A stretch of 64,000 bases of DNA from Lineus longissimus (taxonomy: Eukaryota > Nemertea > Pilidiophora > Heteronemertea > Lineidae), in the NCBI RefSeq assembly GCF_910592395.1, contig NC_088325.1, positions 9,118,109-9,182,108 on the forward strand, given 5' to 3'. Below, piece after piece: positions 32,280 through 42,434 of this stretch; within the stretch, counting starts at the first letter, position 1; each line of letters starts with the position of its first letter. A program made the position numbers and the translations under genes. Under the pieces are notes generated by a model. The model was not told where the DNA came from and did not search any database. It worked only from the letters and a program-made list of their open reading frames with translations.

Positions 32280-33338
32280 TCAAATGTGTAATGTCACAAT
32301 GACTTTACCGAATTTAAAATCGATTAGATTTCCCATATCGTCGCAAATGTTAATTTCTATGAATTGAAAAAACTTTGCACTCAGGGGTCTGTAGCGTATT
32401 CTTTCAAACAATTTAGAGATATATTTGCCGTGTTCTTCCGGGCGTGTGGGTATCGTTCGTAGCAAGGGGACAAAACGTTTCCCACTTGTGTTGGCTTTAC
32501 TAAATTCGAGTAAAAGAATAGTGCATACTTCGAGGACATTAAATAACATTTTCGTTCCGCTACAACGCGATAAAAACGCCTCGACGGAGGGGGTAAATTC
32601 ACGGCCGCCTTATCTCCTTGTAAACTAGACGTATCATCATCATCATCATCATCATCCATACTTTCGTCTGACCTGCCAAAATCATCGCTTGTAAAAGTGC
32701 GATCGGTGTCCCCTCCTTCGGAACTTTTGTTGCCCTCTTAAGGGCCCGCCGTCACTGGGTTTCCTTTGCCGGATGTTCCCCCAATACTGTATTTGCCAAC
32801 AGTGTGTACTGGTGTCGTTTTCTTAGCCTCAGAATTACTCTTGGGTATAATAATTTTTTCCATCGACGTGAAAATATTTCGCTATCGCAAAACCGAGCAT
32901 TTCTGCTAAGTAAGTGTCCATCAAAATGGCTTCGCCGTGTTTCAGTTTTATGGCTACGTGTTGGCTCCGCGTGAGAAGAAAATCACCGCTCCACTGAACT
33001 GGTTTCTGTCTATTTAGCCCCGTTATCAAATCTTCAATTGACGAGACCCATTTCTTGCTCTGCGCGCAGGCATCAAGCAATACGGGCGCTTTGTCGGGTT
33101 TGTTTAAATCTGCCAGCGCTATCTGGTAAGTACACCTCTTAACGTTGATCTCGCTTGACCAAGAATGTGCGTAGTAGACCTCCGCGATGCCACATTCGTA
33201 TGCAAAAGGCGACATCGTGAAATCGAGCGGCTTCGCCAAAGGAATCCTAAAATTCGAACTGGTGTTGGGCCGACTTCCCCTTTGTACGGGCGTATTTGAG
33301 GGGCACACGATATACGTATCTTGTTCCTGCTCCTCCAT
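32280..33338 (-). pseudogene. Conserved Polinton protein, possible minor virion protein
   Basis: The N-terminal piece (33338-32835, 167 codons) has YIVCPSNTP, SNFRIPLAKPLDF and ECGIAEVYYAHSWSSE. The C-terminal piece (32549-32280) has RYRPLSAKFFQFIEINICDD then FKFGKVIVTLHI. These two blocks are, to my recollection, the start and end of one conserved protein found in animal Polintons. An acidic Asp run (eight Asp near 32650) and frame changes lie between them. Polinton minor capsid (penton) proteins are of similar size, but assigning that role would need a structural comparison. Dead in this copy. Confidence 0.55.
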
Positions 33339-33409
33339 TTGGTCACGATTAAAGTAAGCTATCCTTGAAATATTCTTAGTAAATGGTAGGCGCCTAGCTA
33401 TTGTCTCAG

Positions 33410-33871
33410 TTAGATTTTGGCGTAGTTAGACCCTTCCTCTGGCACGAAACAGAATATATTTTGCATGACATGATAGGCGACAAGATCTATTTGTAAACCC
33501 GAACGAAGGATAGAGTAACTCGTCTCTTGTGTTTTCTTTCTTTCATCAGGAGATGCGTTCTTTCTTATCAATTGTTTGCTTACTAATGATTGCAACGAAA
33601 ACAATAAAATATCAGGTAGTGCAAAAGCTCTTTGCATTGTCTTCCAACAGGGACAGTCGACTCTACATAGGGGGCAGAGATTCCCAAAATAACAGACACG
33701 TTCTAATACATCTTTGATCGAAGTCAAGGCAAAATCTGGACATCGGCAACTCTTATTTCGCCTACTAATATTATAATGCATGTCTGATGCCGCAGTAGAC
33801 TTCAGTGAACGGCTCCACCCCAAATCATGGGGCTTCTTTTTCAAAACATCAAAAGTGAATTGTGCTCTCAT
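33410..33871 (-). CDS. Cys-rich unrecognised Polinton protein
   Basis: A 153-residue open frame. A Cys cluster (CRCPDF, then CYFGNLCPLCRVDCPCW) at about residues 42-76 looks like a zinc-binding module. The rest is mixed, with a hydrophobic helix (DILLFSLQSLVSKQLI). It sits between the dUTPase and the conserved gene at 33338, on the same strand. No family recognised. The start is the first ATG, and the adjacent upstream sequence gives no better choice. Confidence 0.45.
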   Translation of the reverse strand: MRAQFTFDVLKKKPHDLGWSRSLKSTAASDMHYNISRRNKSCRCPDFALTSIKDVLERVCYFGNLCPLCRVDCPCWKTMQRAFALPDILLFSLQSLVSKQLIRKNASPDERKKTQETSYSILRSGLQIDLVAYHVMQNIFCFVPEEGSNYAKI

Positions 33872-33948
33872 AGTGACAACAACACACCTGTACTTTGAGC
33901 GTTACATTTGGATGGTCCGTTTTTATCACAAGCTCATTTCACGGCTTC

Positions 33949-34521
33949 TTAAATCCTCGTAGAATAACCGCCAGTTGATCCAAAACCGCCTTGGCCGCGC
34001 GGGGTTGAGGGCAATTCATCTTTGGATTCTCGAATACGTGGCATAAGGGCTCTTTCGCAAATAAGTTGGGCCACACGATCGCCGTGTCGAATACGAAATT
34101 CGTTTTTCGGATGATGATTGAATAGCAAAATACCCAAATTGCCTCTAAAATCGGAATCGATTACACCTGCGCCTACGGCTATCATATAGTTTAAGGCTGG
34201 ACCTGAGCGAGGCGCGATACGACCATAACACGCTCTTGGAAGAACGAGTTGTAAATCTGTGCGGACAAGTTGCGAGCAACCGGCCAAAATCGTGTAGTCA
34301 TGGGCGCTAGACAGATCAAAACCCACTGAATGTGCCGTCGCCCTTTCCGGGGCAGAAGCTAAGTCACTCAATTTGTGAAAAATTAGTGTTTCAGCTTCAT
34401 CATCATCATTTTTTTCATCCACAATCTTTGGTCTATAGAATAAAACTTGGTCGTCTGACATGATGACGAAATGCACACTAACAAAATCAGTCGTATTGAA
34501 AGCAACAATCGGCGATGCCAA
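33949..34521 (-). CDS. dUTPase (deoxyuridine triphosphatase)
   Basis: Hydrolyses dUTP to dUMP and pyrophosphate, keeping uracil out of new DNA. All five trimeric dUTPase motifs are present in order: AHSVGFDL (63-70), GRIAPRSG (100-107), VGAGVIDSDFRGNLG (116-130, with the catalytic Asp), HGDRVAQLI (146-154) and RGQGGFGSTG (175-184). The frame is open over 190 codons. The first ATG is at 34521, but a start at codon 21 (34461, MSDDQVLF) is also likely. It is the outermost minus-strand gene of the element, so probably transcribed first. The full motif set while capsid genes are broken is notable. Confidence 0.93.
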   Translation of the reverse strand: MASPIVAFNTTDFVSVHFVIMSDDQVLFYRPKIVDEKNDDDEAETLIFHKLSDLASAPERATAHSVGFDLSSAHDYTILAGCSQLVRTDLQLVLPRACYGRIAPRSGPALNYMIAVGAGVIDSDFRGNLGILLFNHHPKNEFRIRHGDRVAQLICERALMPRIRESKDELPSTPRGQGGFGSTGGYSTRI

Positions 34522-35635
34522 TGCGTTGATTTAATTCTATCGTATCACATCATGGTTAGGAGAAAAACCACCACAGCAAACATCATTTTGCTCGTAATAG
34601 CCTTGTGACGAGAATATGCTGGGCCTACTCAAATGATTTTCTCCACAAAGTAGAACAAGTTTGTAATTGAAAACAAATTACTGATACGAAGAATATAATG
34701 AGAGGTAGGTTACTAGAAATGCTACAGGAAAAAAAGAAGATACTTAGTCCAACAATATCTTCTCATTGTTGTTTCTTGGACGAGATGTAAGACGAACTCA
34801 TTATCTGATTGCAGAACTAAATGTTCTCAACTACTTTGCACAGTTTACCTAGTTGATGAGTTTAAGATCACTTTGATAAAACACAGCGCGCTAGTTAGTA
34901 TGTCAATGAGCCAAATCAAGCTCTTGTTTAAATTATTTTTTGGTGTCATTTCAAAAAAGGTAGAATGTACTAGTGAGAGGCTAGTTAACCGGCATGTTAA
35001 ATTAGGCCTTTTTCCAGCCGTCCTTGGAACGATAACAATTGTTTTTTGTTCTGGCAACAACGAAAAAACTTTTCTGAACTTATTCTCTTGGCATCATTTC
35101 TAATACGCACAATCTAATGAGAGCTATTTGGTGACCGAAAGTTGAAGTTAAAGTACCTAATTGTTTTACAATGAATCCTGAACAGGAAAAAAGTCATTTT
35201 CGCACTTACTCGCTGTTATTTTGACCAAGTTATATCAAATCTGAACTTGGATCTGTGATGAAATATTAAGCGCCCTATATAATTAGTGGGAGATTGTTCT
35301 TGAGAATAATTTCAAAAGTGCCTGGAGGTGCCTTGATCAGTTCGAAGGGCTTTAGGTCAAGAATTTCGTTTGTAAATCAATACGAAAATATTCTATTATG
35401 GTCTCGTGACTCCTTGCTTGGCAATCTACACTTTTAGCCTCAATGATTGGTCAAAAATGGAATATTTCAACCTTTATAAAGGGCTGTGAGGGCAAAACTT
35501 CCCCCATTTCGCACATGCGGGCAACTTTCGCACACACATTTTGCTGAGAAGCAATCGGGATAAAAGGTAGGCCTTATAACTGTTATTTTTCCGTTTAGTT
35601 AGCAGCGCGGCTAAAAGTCTTCAGAAACAGACTTA
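34522..35635. other. Polinton right arm, no gene seen
   Basis: AT-rich sequence after the divergent point of transcription. It precedes the minus-strand dUTPase and the plus-strand right-arm genes, so promoters are expected here, but no specific site stands out. TATA-like stretches such as CTTTATAAAG near 35470 are seen but unproven. Confidence 0.4.
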
Positions 35636-36132
35636 GTAACATCCGTCCATTATTTTCTCTCTCAGAGGGATGGTTTATACACAAGCGCCCCAAAGCCGAG
35701 AAACATTATGTTATCGTGAATCAAGGTAGGACCTTCATTTTTATAGTTCTGTCGGCTCAGTATGATTTTGATTCGACAATAATAATCATCTCTCCTTTGG
35801 GAAATGAAATAATATGCGACCCCATATTTCTCTTCCAGCGCCATGCAGATATAAACAGCCCTTGCTGCCCGCCCGATTAAAGGGTAACATCCGTCCATTA
35901 TTTTCTCTTTCAGAGCGATGATGGCTTATACACAAGCGCCCCAAAGCCGATAAACATTATGTTATCGTGAATCAAGGTAGGGCCTTCATTTTTATAGTTC
36001 TGTCGGCTCAGTATGATTTTGATTCGACAATAATAATCATCTCTCCTTTGGGAAATGAAATAACATGCGACCCCATATTTCTCTTCAAACGCCATGCAGA
36101 TACAAACAGCCCTTGCTGCCCGCCCGATTAAA
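35636..36132. repeat. Tandem duplication, period about 247 bp
   Basis: Two adjacent copies beginning GTAACATCCGTCCATTATTT at 35636 and 35883. Each continues through ACACAAGCGCCCCAAAGCCG and ends near CTGCCCGCCCGATTAAA. Only scattered differences separate them. Frames read on either strand are repeated once per copy and look incidental. Confidence 0.9.
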
Positions 36133-36257
36133 AGGTATAATAGGCCTATTTGGTTACTCACAAGGACACACAAAATTACTGTCTCTACTAAACGAAAGGC
36201 TTTTATTATGGTTCCTGGTTCTTTCAGAACAGGAACCATATTGTGTTTGGTCATGGT

Positions 36258-36332
36258 GTCTGTCTGTGTGTGTGTGTGTCTGTGTGTCTGTGTGTCTGTG
36301 TGTCTGTGTGTCTGTGTGTCTGTGTGTCTGTC
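36258..36332. repeat. TGTGTGTC microsatellite
   Basis: Simple array of TGTG/TGTC units. Long Cys/Val-rich and Gln/His/Thr-rich frames over it are by-products. Confidence 0.9.
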
Positions 36333-37728
36333 CAGTCTTATGACTGTCACAGCTCAGTTAAAATGAGGGTTAGAGGTCTAGAAACAGTTCCTACCCCTAG
36401 GTTTGTGGACACTAGCAATCTAATGAGCCCATCATTGTCAACTTACGACACGGGGATCATGGTGAAATTGACATTTTGAGATGTGAGATTTTGTCTGTCA
36501 CACTTTTCAGATGCGAATATCTCTGTCCCTATTCAAGTTAGAAGTTTGGAAACAAGGTCTACCCTAGGTTATTGATGTGCCTGATTTCAATGAGTGCATC
36601 ACATTCAATCTCAGTTATCAGGGTCATGGTGATATTGATATATCGAATTTGATATTTTGAGATATCTTGACATCTGAGTAAGTTAGCAATGTGCAACCAA
36701 GTCTAGGTAATGTGTAGTTACCAACGAGTTAAATGACATGAAAATGTACAGTGTCAGGCATTTGGATCATTAAGATATCATGAGATTTTCATATATCAAT
36801 TTTGATAATTTGAACTAGCTCGGTCTGTGGGAGGAGTAGAGTCATGGAACCTTCACCTATGCCCAGGTTATTGAGGTTGCCCATTCAGGTTATGCAATGA
36901 CCTTGAAGGTCAGAGGTCAAGGTCAAGGTCAAATCACCTGCCAATGAAACCACTGATATTTCAACTGTTTAGTCTATGACACGGGAACAACATGCCAATC
37001 TATATCTTCTGTGATGCTTTGAAGGTCAAACGTCAAGGGCAAGGTCGAAAGTTATGAAGCAGGCATCCTCTCCTATCTCGGTCTGTCGAAGGGGTTGAGT
37101 TGTGGAGCCTTAACCTATGCCTATGATAGGTGGCAGTTTAGATTATGCAGTGATTTTGAAGGTTTGAGGTCAAGATCTGATCACCTTGAAACATAAAACT
37201 GTTGCTATTTTTGAGTGTATTTCTTGTGATATTTGAACATGTTTTGGAGGTGCTTTACAAGAAATGTGTATGATGACGTCACAGAATGACGAGAGCGTAG
37301 CATATTTTCGATACTCCATGCTACCAGATCAAAATAAAACGAAATCCTTAGTCTCTGGCTTACAGAGATGCTGAACATGAGATTAACCGGTTCCGCATCG
37401 TGCCACACCGTTTTCAGTGTGAACACTTAATACGAATTTAAGGTTTAAATTCAATTCGAATTAAAACTAGTGTCAACAGAACTTTATTTCAACATTCAGC
37501 ACATCGGGAACCATCAGACATTTACAATGTCATCTTGTTTGTTTTTCAACTCATCATATCCTTTCTATTTGATTTTCCAGAATAACATCTCAACAAAATA
37601 GACAAGCACTAAGGCTGACTATTTATACAATGCGACAAGGACACGCTGTACTTAGTCTGTCTCATTACATCAATTTCTGATCATGTGAAGTAAAAAGCAA
37701 AGAGCACGTCGTCGGAACAAAAGCGTGT
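36333..37728. other. Non-coding stretch with AGGTCA-rich patches
   Basis: No gene seen. Several runs of AAGGTCAAGGTCAAA and similar (near 36905-36950 and 37020-37050) and repeated phrases such as TCATGGTGATATTGA suggest an inserted interspersed repeat, but I could not define its ends. Confidence 0.4.
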
Positions 37729-38640
37729 GATACATGATCGTAAGCGATATTCTCTGACAGCAAACTAACATCAACCCTCGTTTTTCTCTTTCCAGACAGC
37801 TCGACCTGATGTTTTCACAAAATCATTCAACGGATGAAGCATGAGTGTACGGGAATATTCAAAAGGGAATTACATGTAGGAGTATTTGTAAGTACATATA
37901 TATTCATTCATAAAAAGTATAACAACAGCAACTGTATGCACGTGAACGCGGTACTTAGTTCCATAAAACAGGTTATATTTCACTTTGGCCTTATAGAGCC
38001 TTCATTTCTGAAAAATATTTCCAGACAGTAAAAGCGCTTATGTTACACGAGGTTTTACTGACATTTCCTACTGGGTTAGTAAAAAACTACACATTACTTT
38101 ACATGATCGTAAGCGATATTCTCTGACAGCAAACTAACGTCAACCCTCGTTTTCTCTTTCCGGACAGCTCGACCTGATGTTTTCTCATACACATACAGTA
38201 TAGCCTCAATATATCATTCAACGTTTGGGGCGTGACTGTGTACTACAACTGTTTCATTCACTAGTGTTTATGACTTCAGGAATTCTAAAGGGAATTACAT
38301 GTAAGACTGAGTATTTGTAAGTACAGTATATAATCATTCATAAAAAGTATATACAACAACAACTGTATGCCCGTGCACGCGCTGGAAAAAAACTTAAGTT
38401 TCTTCCATAACCCCCATAAAGCTGAATGAATGATACAATAGTTAGTTCCATCAAACAGGTTATATTTCACTTTGACCTTAAAGAATCTTCATTTTTTTGA
38501 AAAATACAAGTTTGAAATCTATCACTTTTCAAAAAAAATATTTCCTAACAGTTAAAGACGGTTATGTTACGCGACGTTTTACTGACATTTCCTACCGGGT
38601 TAGTAAGAAATTACACATTACTTTGCATCTGCGAACAAAT
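37729..38640. repeat. Tandem duplication covering the 5' side of a right-arm gene
   Basis: The stretch from CATGATCGTAAGCGATATTC (37733) to TTACTGACATTTCCTACTGG (38080) recurs from 38103 to about 38600, with small indels. The second copy runs into the frame that begins at 38497, so the gene's upstream region and first codons were duplicated. The first copy has lost the start of that frame. Confidence 0.8.
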
Positions 38641-39132
38641 ATGGAAGCTTGGCTTGAAAGCGAAAATTTCAAGAAACTTTATGAACACATTTTGAAAGAA
38701 ATACATTCTTATTTGACACCACGGCCGCCAAGACGAAAGCTTAAATGCAAAGGGAGAATTGTTAATATTCAAGGTAATTTTCCAAGCAGTGCGTTAACTT
38801 CTTGTTTTAGACAACGCGACGTACAGTCGCTACTATATTTTATCGATTCGTTTTATGCACCCGAGGCAGACAGGGGTGAAAGACCGCTTGTTTAATTAGA
38901 TTCGGAGGCAACGGAAAAGCCGTCCATGCGTGGTCTAGAATTCAGAGACGCGGGAGCTCATTTTCAGTTTTATACCTCTCGATGTACCTTTGTTTTTACT
39001 AAAATTGAGCTTTTTGCGGAGAAAAAAAGAATTGTCTTCGAATTCTTGGAAGAAAATCTGGTTCATCATGAATTGAACTTGCCAACAGACGGAGTCTCTC
39101 GGATGATCACAGACAAATTCATTTGCTTTTGA
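38497..39132 (+). pseudogene. Unrecognised right-arm Polinton gene, split by one stop
   Basis: One reading frame with an internal TAA at 38893-38895: 132 codons before it and 78 after, to 39132. Before the stop: YRVSKKLHITLHLRTNMEAW and PRPPRRKLKCKGRIVNIQ. After it: GLEFRDAGAHFQFYTSRCTF and RIVFEFLEENLVHHELNLP. The continued folded-protein character after the stop argues that a single point change ended a longer gene of about 212 codons. It lies on the plus strand, opposite to the virion block, 16 bases before the next gene. No family recognised. Confidence 0.5.
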
Positions 39133-39148
39133 TGATAATAGAAACATC

Positions 39149-40261
39149 ATGACAGAATTGATTGAGGATATCATTGCAAAAATAGTCGCGGCTATGGAGC
39201 CATCAGAAGAAAAGTTCATAAGATTTACAAAATGCATTCGAAAAACGCTCAAACACTTTAAATCGTCAGAACGTCCTTCATTGATGAAGCTGATTAAAAT
39301 CATCATCGATACTCTGGACGATTTTACCATTCAAATATCATGTTATCATTTTGGCGGTTCGATTAGGGGAGGGGCTAGTCCTTTGAAAGCAGAGGCCAGT
39401 TTAAATATTTCTATTGCCCCAAATGATGTTGTGAAAGTCATGAAAACTAGTTTAGAATGCAGTAGTGATGAGTATGATAGCGAGGAAGATAGTGCGATTA
39501 AAGCAATTGATAATGGATTCAATAGAACTTCGAATCAGATTGAAAACATACTTTCTGAGAACAAAAAACGAAAGGCAGATAGTTGTTTTATTGATGATAC
39601 AGGCAATGCCGTTGCGCACAAAAAAATGTATTCTATTGAAAATGAGAACGAAGAACGCGGCGCTGTCAGCTTGGAAGCCGATTTGAACTTGTCCAGTGAC
39701 GGCGTGGAAACTGCGTCCGAAACCGAATCGGATGGAGTAGCAAGCCAGGGGGCCGCGGGTGCACATGCAGTCGAAAAATTATCCCTGTCGAGTGGGGCTC
39801 TTTTTCCGAAAGCGTATAATGTAGAACAGGATGTTATCACTTTGCGTAACCAGCTAAACGAACAACTTGCCTTCAATGATATAACTCCCCAACAAGCTGG
39901 AGCTTCCGCTCATGAATGCTGTTCAGGCGATGAAAAAGCCTTCGTACAAAAATGTCTTCGTCCAATATTTGAGTCGAAAAAGAATAGATTAAAATATCCT
40001 CACATTATTGAAGATTTTGTAAACATTTGTTCTGTCCACGAAAAACAAAAGGTCGCTTTGGAAAAGATAAAACCTTGGGCTGAAAAATGCGAAAAATACC
40101 ACAAGGATTTTGTTTCACGAAAGGCCTCTGTAGACAAACTCATGGCGCGGGAAGAAAAAGCTGTCGAGACCTTTATTGTGGGCATGAAAAAAAATGAAGA
40201 AGCCATGACAAAATTTCACTGTTTCTTCGACCAAAAAAACCACAGCTTTGCAAAGTTGTAA
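39149..40261 (+). CDS. Unrecognised 370-residue right-arm Polinton protein
   Basis: An intact 370-codon frame, 16 bases after the previous gene. Residues 1-70 are helical (LIEDIIAKIVAAMEPSEEKF, SLMKLIKIIIDTLDDF). A Ser/Glu/Asp-rich segment with LECSSDEYDSEED follows (about 102-114), then KKRKAD (a possible nuclear signal). A long acidic low-complexity middle leads to a charged helical C-terminus (KQKVALEKIKPWAEKCEKYH) that could form a coiled coil. No known domain is visible. The acidic phospho-site-like stretch, nuclear signal and coiled coil suit a regulatory nuclear protein, but this is inference. It is the longest unbroken frame in the right arm. Confidence 0.6.
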   Translation: MTELIEDIIAKIVAAMEPSEEKFIRFTKCIRKTLKHFKSSERPSLMKLIKIIIDTLDDFTIQISCYHFGGSIRGGASPLKAEASLNISIAPNDVVKVMKTSLECSSDEYDSEEDSAIKAIDNGFNRTSNQIENILSENKKRKADSCFIDDTGNAVAHKKMYSIENENEERGAVSLEADLNLSSDGVETASETESDGVASQGAAGAHAVEKLSLSSGALFPKAYNVEQDVITLRNQLNEQLAFNDITPQQAGASAHECCSGDEKAFVQKCLRPIFESKKNRLKYPHIIEDFVNICSVHEKQKVALEKIKPWAEKCEKYHKDFVSRKASVDKLMAREEKAVETFIVGMKKNEEAMTKFHCFFDQKNHSFAKL

Positions 40262-41706
40262 GGGCTGTCTAATGCACTGTTTGCCTGTTTTGACAGAAGC
40301 TATCAAACCGTTTAGCGGAAAGCCATGTGGAAAAGGACGTGGGGACAAGAAAAAACAATGACTTTTAACGAAAACAGGGAGGAGAAGGACTCCTTTAAAA
40401 ACATCTTGCACGAAGAGCTCCATTCATGTCATCTACGATCCGCGAGAATACTGTATTCCTTTGATCGCGAAAAAAACCCCACAGCACATACCAGAAAGAA
40501 TGACACTAGCACAGTATGAATTTTACCTTTACAAAACATATTTGGCAAAGAAATACGCAAATAAGACAACCGCGCGCAGCTTAAAACAAACTAACTCTTC
40601 GATAAGAAAGCAACATTTGTAACGAAACAGACTGTATCGCCCACCTTATTATCCTTCCGTGCGGTAACATGCATTTGACAGATATTCCTGCTCCCAATGA
40701 TAGGCGGTGCCGTAAATGTTAAAGGATCACTGCCGGGATCACTGTTGCTGTTGTTGTATATATTTTTTTGTAAATGAATTATACAGCCTGTACTTTGAAC
40801 ATATGAATACTGGTGTATGAGTGAAAAGCAATCGCTCCCGTTGTCTGTCTATTAGAAAGGTACATTCTCTTGTTTGTATCATGTAGCAGAGAAAGGCAAG
40901 AGAGCAGTTGCCCAATGTCTTCGCTCATTAGAGATTTTTTTGTGAGCTGTCGAACCGTTTATTTTTTTAAATCTTTGACACAAAGATATCCCCGATCTTG
41001 ACTTATGGGGCCATTAAGAGTTCACGTCAATTGAATGAGTACACTATTATGCATGCAAGCGTTTTATGAATGTTTCAACAAAGATCCATAATACTGCGGC
41101 TTTGGGAGATTGCGGCCGCGGTAAGTATTTTTCTATTGCAAAGCCAATATTCAGAAATACTGGTTACGATTGATACAAGATTTGTATGTCTTGTATTTGC
41201 ATTTGTACGACCAACCGTTCTATCATTATTTATCAATATCATGTCTACAAAACGTTATGAAATTTTACGAAATTTATCGACCACGTATCTGCAAAAAGTA
41301 AAAGAGCAGAGGCGTTAGTGTATGTGTATTACTATGTACATAAGTATCAACGTGTCTTCCTATTGTATTATCCCGATGTATGTGTCTATATTTTCATGCT
41401 GCAAAAAATGTGGCCTAAAAATCAGTTGAAATAAATTGAATTGAATTGTATTGATAGACAAACCACAAGGGTGCCGCTAAGTCAATACACGTTTTGAAAT
41501 TAAGAAAGTGTTCGCTGCTAAAATTCCCTTTTTCTCAGTTGTTTATAAGATCATGTTAGAGATTGCCACTAAGACTTCCCACTCCAGAGAAGGAGCAACG
41601 AAATAAAAAGGGAAAACGAACATGCATGATGCGCTTCAATGTGTCATGTTCAATATTGCTCTGTCTCTATTTCTCTTCTAGATTTGAAAATGTGTACTTG
41701 GAAATT
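40262..41706. other. Polinton right arm, no gene seen
   Basis: Small open frames (40325-40519, 41070-41318) have no recognisable features. AATTGAATTGAATTGTATTG near 41440 is a short simple-sequence patch. The stretch ends at the inner edge of the right inverted repeat. Confidence 0.4.
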
Positions 41707-42434
41707 AGAAATAAAAGTGTTTTTCCATATCACAAATACGTCGTATATGAGTTGTTCTTTCTTCATGTGCGTGTCAAAATATCCACCCTTCCATCAGAAA
41801 AAGGGTGGCGCAAGAGAGTTGTCCTGTCCTCCTCTTCCCGCGCTATACGAACCCGGCCACCATGCGAGACGAAGAGGACAGACCTCGTTGCTTGGGAGCT
41901 AAACGGACATTGAGGAGACGGGACCCCTAAAATGTGGCGACGAGTCGAGGCAATTCGCGTCATAATTTTAGCTAGGATGAGCAGTCTCTATGCATAGTGG
42001 ATGACAAGGATTGCCTAGACACTGATAACATCCCAGTTATAGCAACGGAATACTTTAGTAGGCTATTTGCCCCGAACATACTTTCCGGATGGTGGAGACC
42101 CCAATTGATCCACACTGTTCTCTCCGCTCGGCTTATGACAGCAGCCCGTAAAACCTCAGGAGGAGCGCGAATAAGAGTGCACATTAATATGTGCTCGTTA
42201 CGGCATCGGGCTGCTTGTACTCTGCTACGCGACGAATGCACTCCCGTGGACAGCGCGGACGGATAGCGCCAAATTTTTGAGCGCTTACACGAAGCGCGGA
42301 AAAAAATCTTCAAGCACAATATCACGGGAGGGCATTTGTCGCGGGCGTCGAATGATGCACCTTTCAACGCAACGGGACCCTCGGACTTTGGGCCTCGGAT
42401 TTTTGGCGTTGAAAGGGACATTATACCTACTACT
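41707..42434. repeat. Polinton right terminal inverted repeat
   Basis: The 728-bp complement of the left repeat, running from AGAAATAAAAGTGTTTTTCC inside to GGGACATTATACCTACTACT at the terminus. It lacks the left side's MITE and tandem duplication and so shows the original repeat length. Confidence 0.95.

Larger units (their letters stand above)
18512..42434. mobile_element. Polinton/Maverick (adintovirus-like) element, family 1
   Basis: A 23,923-bp element bounded by AGTAGTAGGTATAATGTCCC and its complement, flanked by TAAAGT (18506-18511) and TACAGT (42435-42440). This is the 6-bp target duplication expected for Polintons, with one mismatch. Long terminal inverted repeats of about 730 bp occur at both ends; the left one was enlarged by a tandem duplication and by a nested MITE. 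It carries integrase, protein-primed DNA polymerase, packaging ATPase, protease, capsid protein, core protein, dUTPase, a DUF4326-type gene and unrecognised genes. Several core genes are frameshifted, so this copy is defective. Confidence 0.95.

Noticed and set aside
35662-36350. Repeated 80-140 codon minus-strand frames
   Set aside because: They are the same non-coding duplication read twice, with no recognisable domain and no conservation evidence.
36065-36479. Cys/Val-rich frames
   Set aside because: By-product of the TGTGTGTC microsatellite.
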